From assembly GCA_002049795.1 (NCBI GenBank), contig MUKC01000001.1, positions 1-64,000 on the forward strand: a stretch of DNA of 64,000 bases, given 5' to 3'. The translations under genes and the position numbers were made by a program. Positions 17,008-26,327 of the stretch are shown here, one piece after another. Source of the DNA: Desulfobacca sp. 4484_104 (GTDB lineage Bacteria; Desulfobacterota; Desulfobaccia; Desulfobaccales; Desulfobaccaceae). The notes under the pieces are model-generated. The model saw only the letters and a program-made list of their open reading frames with translations. It ran no database searches and was not told where the DNA came from. The stretch's first letter is position 1. The number at the start of each line of letters is the position of its first letter.

Positions 17008-18081
17008 ATGAAAATTGGGGAATTTATGGGTGTTCTACCAGCCTTAGCCGCCACCGGGATCGGTTCGGTGCCGTTTCTGAACTCTCAAGAAGCGGTCGCC
17101 TTAATCCTGCAATACCTTCCAGAGATACCTTTCTGGCCGCAGATGGTCAAATTGGGCTTTCAAGAAGACATGGTGCCCCAAGCCGCCGGGGGCTTGCCGG
17201 GTCTCAGGTTGGATGCCGAAAATCGGACCGTTTCTCTGGACGGCCAGCTCGACCGGGAGGCGACCTTAACCAAATTTTACGAACTGGCAATGAGCGGCGA
17301 ATTAGCCTCCTTTGCTTTACACCCCCAGGAAGCCGCGGGTTTTTTTGACCTGCTGGCCGCGGTTCAGAACCAGTCCGCGACCTCACCGTCATTCTTAAAA
17401 GGACAGATCGCCGGTCCGGTTACCTTTGCCGGGATGGTCAAGGACCAGCAGGGCAAAGCCATTCTGTTTGACCGGGAGATCAGCCAGGCCGTCACCCAGG
17501 GGCTGGCCTTAAAGGCCGCCTGGCAGGCCCAGGAAATTCGCCGCCTGGGCAAAGACGCGGTGATGTTCTTTGATGAGCCTTATCTGACCGGCTTTGGCTC
17601 GGCTTTCATGCCCATTTCTCGGGCCGAAGTGATTGCTACCCTCACCGAGGCCATGGACATCTGCCGTCAATACGGCGAGGTGCTCTTTGGCATCCACTGC
17701 TGTGGCAACACCGACTGGTCCATGTTGCTGGAGACTCCGGTTGATATTCTCAGCTTTGACGCTTATGGTTTTTTTGATACCCTGATCCTCTACGGTCCGG
17801 CGGTGAAAAAATTCCTGGCCCGGGGCGGATATTTGGCCTGGGGAATGGTGCCAACCAGTCCCACGGAACCGGTCCAGACGGTGGATCAGCTCTGGGAGCG
17901 GTTTCAAGAGCAAGTCATCCGCTTAACCCAGACCGGCCTGGACCGACAAGCACTGCTGGCCCAGAGTCTCCTGACCCCGGCCTGTGGCCTGGCTTACCTG
18001 ACGCCAGAGCAAGCGCATCAGGCCCTGGCTGCATTGGCCGAACTGAGTGCGCGCAGCCGGGATTGGCAGACCGGTAGTTAA
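17008..18081 (+). CDS. MetE-like cobalamin-independent methionine synthase (single C-terminal barrel)
   Basis: A 357-residue protein related to the catalytic C-terminal barrel of MetE and to UROD/MetE-like proteins (COG0620). The first residues, ATGIGSVPF, are typical. Putative zinc ligands are the His and Cys of IHCCGNTDW, the Glu of FFDEPYLTG and the Cys of LTPACGLAY. The N-terminal MetE domain that binds folylpolyglutamate is absent. Such core enzymes transfer methyl groups to homocysteine or a related thiol, possibly with a corrinoid protein as donor. The actual donor is unknown. Confidence 0.75.
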   Translation: MKIGEFMGVLPALAATGIGSVPFLNSQEAVALILQYLPEIPFWPQMVKLGFQEDMVPQAAGGLPGLRLDAENRTVSLDGQLDREATLTKFYELAMSGELASFALHPQEAAGFFDLLAAVQNQSATSPSFLKGQIAGPVTFAGMVKDQQGKAILFDREISQAVTQGLALKAAWQAQEIRRLGKDAVMFFDEPYLTGFGSAFMPISRAEVIATLTEAMDICRQYGEVLFGIHCCGNTDWSMLLETPVDILSFDAYGFFDTLILYGPAVKKFLARGGYLAWGMVPTSPTEPVQTVDQLWERFQEQVIRLTQTGLDRQALLAQSLLTPACGLAYLTPEQAHQALAALAELSARSRDWQTGS

Positions 18082-18141
18082 CTAGAACTGACCGAATTAA
18101 TCTTCTGCCTTTAAGACGTCTTTGGACCTTAGGAGTTAACC

Positions 18142-18852
18142 TTGAACCAATCAAAATCCAGCTTTGGACTATGGGTTTGCAGCGGTCTGATCCTGCCCGC
18201 CATGATCTTCTACCTGGGATGTGCCAGTACTCCAGCACCTCAGCCCTCCATAGCCGGCATTAATAAGGTCCTGTTGGTAGGATTCCCGGGCAAGGTGTGG
18301 GATGATATGAATAAAGGTCGGCGTATACTGCACATCGCCGAGAACAAGCTGGCGCTGGCCTCGAATTTCGACATCGTGACCGACGACCGTGATCCCCAAG
18401 AACTGGAACTGATCCAGTGGGGACGCTGGGGTGACCCCTGTTTAACCTTCAAAATGGTGGAGCGCGACGACTCTGCACTGGTGGATGTCAACCGCGTCAT
18501 CAGCCTGGCCCAGAAAAAAAATGTTGACGCCATTATGATCGGTGCTCTGCGGCTTTATGGCGCCCGGGGTGGGAAATATTATCTGGCTCTGACCAATAGC
18601 TGCATGCGAAGCAAAGGCGAGGATATCTTAGGTGATGCGGAAAGCGATGTGACCTTGGAAGCAATCCTGGTCGGGGCCGACGGTAGCTGTCGCTGGCACG
18701 GCCTGAAAGAGACCAGTACCAGCTTAGGAACCGGCTTAAAATCAATGGTGCTGTTTGGCAAGGGCGTGGCAGATGAAGTCGCTTATGACCGGGTCGAGCG
18801 GGGTCTGACCTATCTATTTGTCACGCTTCCCAAGCCGCCCCGCGTTGATTAA
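18142..18852 (+). CDS. Hypothetical lipoprotein, 236 residues
   Basis: Starts at TTG 18142 behind a good AGGAG site. The signal peptide ends in LGCAS, a lipobox with Cys27. The mature part has a NKVLLVGFPGKVWDD strand early and alternating strands such as NVDAIMIGALRLYGA, resembling the general plan of secreted proteins with a Rossmann-like or CsgG-like fold, but I cannot assign a family. A cysteine pair in the mature part (CLTF, SCMRSK) may form a disulfide. Probably in the outer membrane or periplasm. No operon partner. Confidence 0.6.
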   Translation: MNQSKSSFGLWVCSGLILPAMIFYLGCASTPAPQPSIAGINKVLLVGFPGKVWDDMNKGRRILHIAENKLALASNFDIVTDDRDPQELELIQWGRWGDPCLTFKMVERDDSALVDVNRVISLAQKKNVDAIMIGALRLYGARGGKYYLALTNSCMRSKGEDILGDAESDVTLEAILVGADGSCRWHGLKETSTSLGTGLKSMVLFGKGVADEVAYDRVERGLTYLFVTLPKPPRVD

Positions 18853-19002
18853 TTTCTTAGTGAGTGAAGGGCAGTTATCTAACTCCCGTGATTCCAACTT
18901 TTTTTACTGAGTTGATCATCTAGACCCAGTTTTTTTCTGGAAGCGCTTTTTTTCGGCAGTATGACTGGTTGGGCCGCAGTTGAGCACGAAAGGAGATAAT
19001 CC

Positions 19003-19404
19003 ATGAAAGTCCGAGATGTTATGGTCAGAGATGTAGCTACCCTAAATCTTGAGGATGAATTGAGTCTGGCCAACGATATCATACAGTTGGGACGCATCCG
19101 CCATCTGCCGGTAGTGGAAGGCAAAAAGCTGGTAGGCATCATTTCTGAACGTGATCTGTTCCGCAGCTCTCTGGCCCAGGCCCTGGGCTACGGCACCCGG
19201 GCGACCCGAGATCTGATGAAGACCATCCGGATCAAAGACATCATGGTGACCGACCTGGTGACCATCTCGCCAGATGAAGAATTAAAAGTCGCGGTCCGGA
19301 AGATGCTGGATAAGAAGATCGGTTGCTTGCCGGTGGTTCAAGAAGAGGAATTGATCGGGCTGATCACGGAAACTGATGTTCTCTCGCAATATCTGAAGAA
19401 TTGA
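19003..19404 (+). CDS. Two-CBS-domain protein
   Basis: 133 residues forming exactly one CBS pair. CBS1 runs about 1-60 (MKVRDVMVRDVATL, HLPVVEGKKLVGIISERDL); CBS2 about 75-133 (IKDIMVTDLVTISPDEEL, GCLPVVQEEELIGLITETDVL). CBS pairs bind adenosyl ligands such as AMP, ATP or SAM and regulate partners. No effector domain is fused, so the partner is unknown. AAAGGAG lies seven bases before ATG. It converges on the HD-GYP gene. Confidence 0.88.
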   Translation: MKVRDVMVRDVATLNLEDELSLANDIIQLGRIRHLPVVEGKKLVGIISERDLFRSSLAQALGYGTRATRDLMKTIRIKDIMVTDLVTISPDEELKVAVRKMLDKKIGCLPVVQEEELIGLITETDVLSQYLKN

Positions 19405-19419
19405 GGTCAGTTTACCTCA
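19402..19419. terminator. Small hairpin between convergent CBS and HD-GYP genes
   Basis: TGAGGT (19402..19407) pairs with ACCTCA (19414..19419) around a six-base loop. It overlaps the CBS stop codon and lies at the HD-GYP 3' end, so it could end both transcripts. There is no T run. Confidence 0.3.
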
Positions 19420-20469
19420 TAGCGCCAAAAATTTAATGAAGATCTCTAATAATCGTTGGTCATATATCAGGCCCCGCGGGCCGCTTTGTTCCCGTAAGAT
19501 TTTAATGGCGTCGAAGGCCCGGTAGGCCGGACGATAAGGCCGGAGAGAAGTAAGCGCTTCGTAGGTGTCAACCAGCCGGAGGATGCGAGTATGGCGATGC
19601 TGTTGGCTTAAGCTCAGCCCCCGGAGGTAACCGGAACCGTCACAGTTCTCATGATGTTCTAAAATAAGCCTTAAGGCCTCCAACGGAATCGCCGAAAATC
19701 CTTTGAGCATATCAAAGCCGATCTGGGGATGTTCCTGCACTAGCAGCCTATCTTCGGCGTTTAAGGTTTCCGGCTTATCCAAGATCTCCGGCGGAATTCT
19801 GGTCATCCCGACATCATGGAATAGCGCCGCGATCCCCATATGCTGACATTCAACTTCCTTCTTTTCAAGATAGACCATCAGCGCTAGCGCGATCATAAAC
19901 ACGTTGACCGAATGATTATACAGACTGTAATCGTGTAGGATTATTTCCCAGAGGAAATTCAAGGGCAGCTTGCCCGTAGCCAATTCTTCCAGCAGCCAAT
20001 TTACCTGCTTGATCGTGGAGCGGATATAGGGACCCATGCGGGTGCTGGTCATAGCCTGTCTGATGGTGAGATTCAACTGATCATAAAACACCCGCATTTT
20101 TTGCTGATTGGCTATTCCGCCTTGACCCTCCAGTATCAGTAGATAATTATTCAGGTACGCGATAACCCTTGGTAAATCAACTTTTTTAAAATAAAGACGA
20201 TCTATGCCTATTTGTTCGAGCTGACTCAGCCAGGCGGGTTGAAAAACTTCTCCAGGCATACCACAAGGCAGATAGTGGATCTCTTTGTTACCCTCATTAA
20301 GGGTCTTTAAATAGATTGCAAAGGTCAAAGCTTCCCCTGGGAACAAGGACCGCAAAAGTAAAGGGCAAAATTCCTTCTCCTGTTCTTCGCTGGCGGTCCC
20401 TTGAACCACTCGCAACTTCTTGGAAAACAAGCGCTCTCTGATCTGCTGACCTTCTATGTCGATCTCCAA
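19417..20469 (-). CDS. HD-GYP domain protein (probable cyclic-di-GMP phosphodiesterase)
   Basis: 350 residues. The C-terminal HD-GYP domain shows the metal motif ALFHDVGMTRIP and the signature HHENCDGSGYLRGLS, where the third GYP residue is Leu instead of Pro. RLVDTYEALTS and the RPYRPA segment agree. The N-terminal 150 residues are an unassigned input region without membrane helices. HD-GYP enzymes hydrolyse cyclic di-GMP to GMP in the cytoplasm. The signature is otherwise intact, so activity is likely. Confidence 0.85.
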   Translation of the reverse strand: MEIDIEGQQIRERLFSKKLRVVQGTASEEQEKEFCPLLLRSLFPGEALTFAIYLKTLNEGNKEIHYLPCGMPGEVFQPAWLSQLEQIGIDRLYFKKVDLPRVIAYLNNYLLILEGQGGIANQQKMRVFYDQLNLTIRQAMTSTRMGPYIRSTIKQVNWLLEELATGKLPLNFLWEIILHDYSLYNHSVNVFMIALALMVYLEKKEVECQHMGIAALFHDVGMTRIPPEILDKPETLNAEDRLLVQEHPQIGFDMLKGFSAIPLEALRLILEHHENCDGSGYLRGLSLSQQHRHTRILRLVDTYEALTSLRPYRPAYRAFDAIKILREQSGPRGLIYDQRLLEIFIKFLAL

Positions 20470-20772
20470 GCCTGCTCTTAAAGGGATGATCGTTGATATT
20501 TAGGTTAATTAAACAATAAACTCTGTATTCTTAATCGGCAATCACTTTGCCTACTAAAGCTTAAAGTCCTCAAGACGGATAGTGGCAAGGGATATAGGCC
20601 AATCGCCCCCACCAGCCCCTGAATTATAGCATACCGCTTTAAATCAACCTAAATTGAGCGCCTTCGATTTGCAACTTTAAGGTGGCGCAAAGATCTGCAC
20701 CGCTATTAAGCATCTCCTTAGGCCGGTCACAGTTTGCAACTACCGATAGTTATGCCAAAGAGAGCGCTCAAT
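20470..20772. other. 303-base intergenic region with a long-range inverted repeat
   Basis: AATTGAGCGC at 20652..20661 is an exact inverted match to GCGCTCAATT at 20764..20773, which overlaps the ilvE stop. TTTGCAACT occurs twice between them. The region should carry the HD-GYP promoter and the end of the ilvE transcript. I see no gene or RNA family. Confidence 0.4.
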
Positions 20773-21690
20773 TCAGATGTATGTTAACCAGGAGGCATAG
20801 CGAGGATTTTCGCCCTTGACCGCCGCGAAATAGGCCTTTTGCAACTCAAGGGTAAGAGGGCCGGGCTGGCCGACTCCGATCAGGCGATCATCAACCTCCC
20901 GGACCGGGGTGACTTCGGCGGCGGTGCCAGATAAAAAGACCTCATCGGCAATGTACAGCTTATCTCGACTGAATCGTTCTTCTTTTACTACTAACCCCAA
21001 ATCCTGGGCCAATTTAATGATGCTGTCGCGGGTAATCCCGGCCAGGATAGCGGAAACCGGCGGGGTCTCTAAAATGCCCTTTTTGACCATAAAGATATTC
21101 TCACCCGAGGCTTCGGCCACAAAACCCTCGGTATCGAGCAACAGGGCCTCGTCGTAACCGGCCTGAGTCACTTCCCGTTTGGCCAGAATGGAGTTGACGT
21201 AATTGCCCACCGTCTTGGTCCGGGTCATCATGATATTGACGTGATGTCGGATAAACGACGAGGTCTTGACCCGGATGCCGCGCCGCAGGCCCTCGTCGCC
21301 CAGGTACGCTCCCCAGGGCCAAACGATGATGGCAACGCGGGTCGGGTTATTCTGGGGATGGAGCCCCATCACCCCGTCGCCGATAAACACCAGGGGCCGG
21401 ATATAACCATCTTTTTGCTCATTAATTCTTAGAGTCTCAATACAGGCGTGATTAATCTCTTCCTGAGTATAGGGGATGGGCATCTGCATGACATGCGCGG
21501 AATCGAACAGCCGCTCGGTATGTTCTGCCAGCCGGAAGATAGCCGTGCGGCCATCAACGGTCTGATAAGCCCGAATACCTTCAAAGGTCCCCAACCCATA
21601 ATGCAAGGTATGGGTCAGAACATGCACCTGGGCTTCATCCCAAGGTCGAAATTTTCCATCCATCCAGATAAACTTAGTTTTTTCAACCAT
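20773..21690 (-). CDS. ilvE: Branched-chain amino acid aminotransferase
   Basis: A 305-residue class IV PLP aminotransferase of normal length. The start has [16 protein letters not shown] and [13 protein letters not shown]. The PLP lysine is expected in [15 protein letters not shown], followed by [23 protein letters not shown] and [17 protein letters not shown]. It interconverts branched 2-keto acids and Leu/Ile/Val. AGGAG precedes ATG 21690. No other ilv or leu genes are in the window, so regulation cannot be judged from context. Confidence 0.95.
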   Translation of the reverse strand: MVEKTKFIWMDGKFRPWDEAQVHVLTHTLHYGLGTFEGIRAYQTVDGRTAIFRLAEHTERLFDSAHVMQMPIPYTQEEINHACIETLRINEQKDGYIRPLVFIGDGVMGLHPQNNPTRVAIIVWPWGAYLGDEGLRRGIRVKTSSFIRHHVNIMMTRTKTVGNYVNSILAKREVTQAGYDEALLLDTEGFVAEASGENIFMVKKGILETPPVSAILAGITRDSIIKLAQDLGLVVKEERFSRDKLYIADEVFLSGTAAEVTPVREVDDRLIGVGQPGPLTLELQKAYFAAVKGENPRYASWLTYI

Positions 21691-22017
21691 CTGTTACTCC
21701 TTCAGACCATAGGTTATAACTTTTAGCGCATTTCCCTAGCGATGTCAATTACTATTTCCGTCCAGGCCGGAGGGCCAGGTTTTGTTTGCAATCTGGTCGT
21801 TAAATGTGTAATTTAACATATCAGTAGCTAATACTCAGACCATTGAGTAAGTTACAGTTCCTGGTTGGTAAAACCCGCCTCTCTCAGGGGTGGGAATACC
21901 TGTTGGCTCAGTCGCAGCTAACATTTTGCTAACCAAAGAAATAAACATTTAAACATTAAGTTCGAAGTTTTACTAAAATTCAGCTAACCAGCAATACTTA
22001 GGGGTGGTCATCAGCAG
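21691..22017. other. 327-base intergenic region between divergent genes
   Basis: Separates ilvE (minus) from the Gfo/Idh gene (plus), so promoters for both should be here. The sequence is AT-rich with short palindromic stretches such as AAATGTGTAATTTAACATAT, but I cannot name a specific site, RNA or gene remnant. Confidence 0.4.
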
Positions 22018-22959
22018 ATGCAGCCGATCAGGGCCGGAGTCATTGGCGTGGGTTATCTGGGCCGGTTCCACGCCGAGAAATATGCCGCCCTTAAAACCGC
22101 GGAGTTGGTCGGGGTAGTAGATTTAGACCCGAAGCGGGCCGCTCAGATCGCACAGGTCTGCGGTACTCAGGCCTTCCAGGATTATCGACAACTGCTGCCA
22201 CAGGTCCAAGCCGTCAGTGTGGCAGTGTTTACCTCTGAACATTATGCCCTAGTGCGTGACTGTCTGTTACACGGCTGCGACGTCCTGGTTGAAAAGCCGC
22301 TGGCCACCACCGTCGCCGAGGCCGAAGAGCTGGTGCACCTGGCCCGCCAGCAAGGCCGGATATTACAGGTAGGCCATCTGGAGCGCTTTAACCCCGCGCT
22401 GGAAGAACTGGTCCGCCGCCTGACCCAGCCGCAATTCATTGAGACTCACCGTCTGGCCTTTTTCAAAGAACGGGCTACCGATGTCGATGTGGTATTGGAT
22501 CTGATGATCCATGACCTGGACCTGACCCTGTCGCTGGTCCCAGGCGCAATCCGGGAAATCCGGGCCGCGGGCATCTCGGTGCTGACCGATACCATTGATC
22601 TGGCCAATGCCCGTCTGGAGTTTGATACCGGCTGCATCGCCAACCTGACCGCCAGCCGGGTATCGTTTAAAAGTATGCGAAAATTCCGCCTGTTCCAGCC
22701 GCGGACTTATCTGTCCCTGGATTTTGAGAAGCGGGAACTGACTTGCGTGGAAAAGACTGACCAGGCGGGGGGGGTCTATCCAGGGATTAACCTGGAGAAT
22801 CTGAGTTTCCCCCCTGCTGATCCCCTGCTAAAAGAGATCTCGGCCTTTCTGGAGGCCGTAGCCCGGCGGCAAGAGCCCGTAGTCAGCGGTGAAGCCGGCA
22901 AGGCGGCCCTGGCCCTGGCCCTGGATATCAATGCCGCCATGCGCAAGGCCAAGGTGTGA
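22018..22959 (+). CDS. Gfo/Idh/MocA family oxidoreductase, lipid A cluster type
   Basis: 313 residues. The Rossmann start GVIGVGYLGRFHAEKY, the EKPLATTVAEAEELV motif and the HDLDLTL segment are typical of this NAD(P)-dependent sugar oxidoreductase family. In many Gram-negative anaerobes a member of just this length sits between lpxI and lpxB in the lipid A cluster. Here lpxB follows 162 bases downstream, although lpxA/lpxD/lpxI are not seen. The substrate is probably a nucleotide sugar but is unproven. Confidence 0.82.
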   Translation: MQPIRAGVIGVGYLGRFHAEKYAALKTAELVGVVDLDPKRAAQIAQVCGTQAFQDYRQLLPQVQAVSVAVFTSEHYALVRDCLLHGCDVLVEKPLATTVAEAEELVHLARQQGRILQVGHLERFNPALEELVRRLTQPQFIETHRLAFFKERATDVDVVLDLMIHDLDLTLSLVPGAIREIRAAGISVLTDTIDLANARLEFDTGCIANLTASRVSFKSMRKFRLFQPRTYLSLDFEKRELTCVEKTDQAGGVYPGINLENLSFPPADPLLKEISAFLEAVARRQEPVVSGEAGKAALALALDINAAMRKAKV

Positions 22960-22962
22960 TGC

Positions 22963-23183
22963 GGTTTTCTGTTTTGGGTTTTCGGTTTTCGGTTAGATTC
23001 AACTTTAGGCATGGTTCCCATATTTGGATTATACCAAATAGCTAACAACTATTCCTGGCTAAGATATAGTTTTCAATAGCAGATATTTGCCACTGATCGG
23101 TAACTAGAATAATTTATAATTATGGTTAAAAGATCAAAAATAGTTTTTTCCAACAGAAAACAGAAAACAGAAAACAGAAAACC
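22963..23183. repeat. CAGAAAA heptamer repeats in inverted arrangement
   Basis: GGTTTTCTGTTTT at 22963..22975 is the exact inverse of AAAACAGAAAACC at 23171..23183. The right arm is a run of four CAGAAAA heptamers (23154..23181), and the left has the related TTTTCGG units. The two arms flank the 5' end of lpxB, and the right arm is inside its reading frame. Confidence 0.6.
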
Positions 23184-24321
23184 CCAAATCCTGGTAGTGG
23201 CGGGCGAGACTTCCGGCGACCAACACGGTGCCCGGTTGGTGGCGGCAATCCAGGAGCAGTTGCCGGAGGCCCGGTTTTACGGGATCGGCGGTGATTATCT
23301 GGCCCGCCAGGGAGTAGAGATTGCTTACCCCGCTAAAGACTTGGCAGTAGTCGGTCTCTGGGAAGTGGCCGCCAAGCTGCCGACCGTCGGGCGAGCCTTG
23401 GCCTGCCTGTGGCAGTACCTCAAAAATGGCCGGCCCCACCTGGCCATTCTGGTCGATTATCCGGATTTCAATTTCTGGGTAGCCCGTTTCGCCCGCCATT
23501 TCGGGGTGCCGGTGCTATATTATATCAGCCCCCAGGTCTGGGCCTGGCGGCGTTATCGGGTCCACACCATTGCCCGCCTGGTTGAGCGCATGGTGGTGAT
23601 TTTCCCCTTTGAAGAGCGATTCTACCAGGAACACGGGGTGGCTGTGACCTATGTCGGCCATCCGCTGTTGGAAACCATGCCGGCGTTGTCGCCCCGTTCA
23701 CAGGTGCGGCAGCAACTGGGTCTGGCTGACCAGGATCTGGCCATCGCCCTGCTGCCCGGCAGTCGGGCCAGCGAGATTGAGCGCCTGCTGCCGATCATGC
23801 TGGCCGGGGCTGAATTAGTGCAACAGCAAGTCCCGGGATGCCGGTTTGTGCTGCCGCGCGCCGCTACCGCCCCCCCCGAGCTGATTAACCGTCTGATATC
23901 CCAGGCCAGGGTGCCTATAAAAATTTTTCACGAGCAGACTAACGAGGTCCTGGCCGCCGCCGACCTGGCCGTGGTAACCTCGGGCACCGCTACCCTGGAA
24001 GCCGCGCTGTGGGGTACCCCGATGGTAATTGTCTATCGGCTGACACCGCTCAGTTATCAGGTGGGCAAACGGCTGATCCGGGTCGATCATATCGGCATGG
24101 TCAATCTATTGGCCCAGGAGCGATTATTCCCGGAGCTGATCCAGGACCAGTTAACCCCGGCGGCGCTGGCGGCCCAGATAAATAAAATCTTGTCTGAGCC
24201 AGAGCTCTGGGGGCGAATGCGCTCGGGCCTGGAACGGGTGATTACCAGTTTAGGTGGGACCGGAGCTTCCCGCCGGGCCGCCCGGGTGGCGCTGGAATTA
24301 TTGGCACCGCAACTTAGTTAA
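23122..24321 (+). CDS. lpxB: Lipid-A-disaccharide synthase
   Basis: A GT19 glycosyltransferase (399 residues) that joins UDP-2,3-diacylglucosamine and lipid X in lipid A synthesis. The motifs are VVAGETSGDQHGARLV, YGIGGDYLARQGVE, VGLWEV, VDYPDFNF, YYISPQVWAWR and, late, VVTSGTATLEAALWGTPMVIVYR. The first 24 residues (including KQKTENRKP) are encoded by a CAGAAAA heptamer array and are not family sequence. ATG 23122 has no clear ribosome site. No better start lies between it and the conserved strand, so the N terminus is uncertain. Confidence 0.93.
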   Translation: MVKRSKIVFSNRKQKTENRKPQILVVAGETSGDQHGARLVAAIQEQLPEARFYGIGGDYLARQGVEIAYPAKDLAVVGLWEVAAKLPTVGRALACLWQYLKNGRPHLAILVDYPDFNFWVARFARHFGVPVLYYISPQVWAWRRYRVHTIARLVERMVVIFPFEERFYQEHGVAVTYVGHPLLETMPALSPRSQVRQQLGLADQDLAIALLPGSRASEIERLLPIMLAGAELVQQQVPGCRFVLPRAATAPPELINRLISQARVPIKIFHEQTNEVLAAADLAVVTSGTATLEAALWGTPMVIVYRLTPLSYQVGKRLIRVDHIGMVNLLAQERLFPELIQDQLTPAALAAQINKILSEPELWGRMRSGLERVITSLGGTGASRRAARVALELLAPQLS

Positions 24322-24461
24322 GGTTCAAAGTTCAAAGTTGGAAAATAGTCATGGTTTCGTGGTAAGCCAATCAACTATCTGTTATTTACGGATGGGTTAA
24401 CCCCCTTTAAGGAAATGCCGATAGATTAAAGTTAACCTCACTATAATAAGTATAAGGAGGC

Positions 24462-25517
24462 ATGATGTATTCCAAAATTCAGAGTTTGCTAGGACCGGAA
24501 GCCGAGGATTTATTGACTCATACCTGCACCGGGATTCCGAAAGCGACGCTACACCTGCCGGGCCCGGATTTTATCGACCGGGTCGTGGAGCAGAGTGACC
24601 GTCCGACCGGGGTACTGCGCTCCCTGGCATGTCTGTTCAATCATGGCCGCCTGGCCGGGACCGGCTATGTGTCCATTCTGCCGGTAGATCAGGGCATTGA
24701 ACATTCCGCCGGGGCTTCATTTGCTCCTAATCCCATCTACTTTGACCCGGAAAATATCATTAGACTGGCGATTGAAGGCGGCTGCAACGCCGTGGCCTCC
24801 ACCCTGGGGGTGCTGGGGTCGGTGGCCCGCCGTTATGCCCACCGGATTCCTTTTCTGGTCAAGCTCAATCACAATGAACTGCTGACCTATCCCAATATCT
24901 ATGACCAGACCCTGTTTGCCCGGGTCGAGCAGGCCTTTAATCTGGGGGCGGTCGCAGTAGGTGCAACGATCTATTATGGTTCGACCGAATCTCGCCGACA
25001 GATTCAGGAGATCAGCGAGGCCTTTGAACGCGCCCACGAGTTGGGCATGGTGACCGTCTTATGGTGTTACCTGCGCAATCCGGCCTTTAAAGTAAGCGGC
25101 GTCGATTACCATAGTGCCGCGGACCTGACCGGCCAGGCCAACCATTTAGGGGTGACCATCCAGGCCGATATCGTCAAACAGAAACAGCCGGAAGTAAACG
25201 GCGGCTATAACGCCCTGAAGTTCGGCAAAACCCATGCCCGGGTGTACTCGGAACTGGCCGGTGAGCACCCCATTGACATGACCCGCTATCAGGTGGCCAA
25301 TTGCTACATGGGTCGGGTCGGGCTGATCAATTCCGGCGGTGCCTCGGGCAAAAACGATCTGGCCATGGCCACCCGCACCGCGGTGATCAACAAACGGGCC
25401 GGAGGCATGGGCCTGATTTCCGGCCGCAAGGCCTTCCAGCGCCCCATGGCCGAAGGGGTCGAGCTGCTGAATACTATCCAGAACGTCTATCTGTGCCCGG
25501 AAGTTACTGTGGCCTGA
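24462..25517 (+). CDS. Class I fructose-bisphosphate aldolase (DhnA/FbaB type)
   Basis: 351 residues, close to the 350 of E. coli FbaB. Conserved blocks are [44 protein letters not shown], the [13 protein letters not shown] strand and MYLGR-like [16 protein letters not shown]. It cleaves fructose 1,6-bisphosphate through a lysine Schiff base. The likely lysine is in the [12 protein letters not shown] segment. AAGGAGG precedes ATG 24462; ATG 24465 is an alternative. It appears monocistronic. Confidence 0.93.
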   Translation: MMYSKIQSLLGPEAEDLLTHTCTGIPKATLHLPGPDFIDRVVEQSDRPTGVLRSLACLFNHGRLAGTGYVSILPVDQGIEHSAGASFAPNPIYFDPENIIRLAIEGGCNAVASTLGVLGSVARRYAHRIPFLVKLNHNELLTYPNIYDQTLFARVEQAFNLGAVAVGATIYYGSTESRRQIQEISEAFERAHELGMVTVLWCYLRNPAFKVSGVDYHSAADLTGQANHLGVTIQADIVKQKQPEVNGGYNALKFGKTHARVYSELAGEHPIDMTRYQVANCYMGRVGLINSGGASGKNDLAMATRTAVINKRAGGMGLISGRKAFQRPMAEGVELLNTIQNVYLCPEVTVA

Positions 25518-25622
25518 GCCGGTCGCCGGCAGGTGATACATCAGGCTTAAAGTCCAGAAAAGCGGGGGGTGGCTTTAATATGGCAAGCCGTCCCTAGCCC
25601 AGATGACCTTGAGGTCAACCTT

Positions 25623-26270
25623 ATGTTCACCGGATTAATCGAAGGCATGGGGGAGATTACCCAAATCACCCGGGTCGCCGATGGGTTGCGGCTAAGTGTT
25701 AGCCGCCCTTTTGAGCTCGCGGCGGTCGGTCTCGGCGACTCCATTGCCGTCAGCGGCGCCTGCCTGACGGTAGTCGCTCTGACGGCCCGCGAGTTTACCG
25801 TCGAAGTCTCGGCCGAGACCCTGGCGCGGACTACTTTATCCTTGAAAAAGCGGCGTGATCTGGTAAACTTAGAGCGTGCTCTGCGGCTCGGCGATCGCTT
25901 GGGAGGGCATCTGGTCACCGGCCACGTGGACGACGTCGGCACGGTGCTGGAAAAGGTGGTCGGTCCCCAGTCCTGGCGGCTTAAATTTGCCCTAGCCGCG
26001 CCCTGGTGCCGTTATGTGATTGAAAAAGGCTCAATCGCCGTGGAGGGCATCAGTCTGACGGTAAATGCTTGCGGACCCGACTGGTTTATGGTTAACATTA
26101 TCCCGTACACCGCCCAACATACGACCATAGCCGGCCTGAAAGTGGGAGATCAAGTCAATATTGAGACCGATATTATCGGCAAATACGTGGCCAAGCTGCT
26201 GGGCCCCAAACTCGAGACCTCAGAATCAGGAGTAACCCCAGAATTATTGCTGCGTCATGGTTTTATTTAA
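25623..26270 (+). CDS. ribE: Riboflavin synthase, alpha chain
   Basis: 215 residues from ATG 25623, where the canonical start MFTGLIEGMGEI begins; a longer reading from 25569 would add 18 unrelated residues. The two lumazine-binding repeats are visible: GDSIAVSGACLTVV with GHLVTGHVD, then EKGSIAVEGISLTVNA. The C terminus is standard. It dismutates two 6,7-dimethyl-8-ribityllumazine molecules to riboflavin. First gene of ribE-ribBA-ribH-nusB. There is no FMN riboswitch in the 105 bases upstream. Confidence 0.95.
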   Translation: MFTGLIEGMGEITQITRVADGLRLSVSRPFELAAVGLGDSIAVSGACLTVVALTAREFTVEVSAETLARTTLSLKKRRDLVNLERALRLGDRLGGHLVTGHVDDVGTVLEKVVGPQSWRLKFALAAPWCRYVIEKGSIAVEGISLTVNACGPDWFMVNIIPYTAQHTTIAGLKVGDQVNIETDIIGKYVAKLLGPKLETSESGVTPELLLRHGFI

Positions 26271-26327
26271 AAATAAACCTTAGGATTTATACCTAACTAA
26301 TGAATATTTATCAAGGAATAGCCTAAA

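Noticed and set aside
25518-25622. FMN riboswitch ahead of the riboflavin genes
   Set aside because: The leader is short and lacks the conserved RFN sequence.
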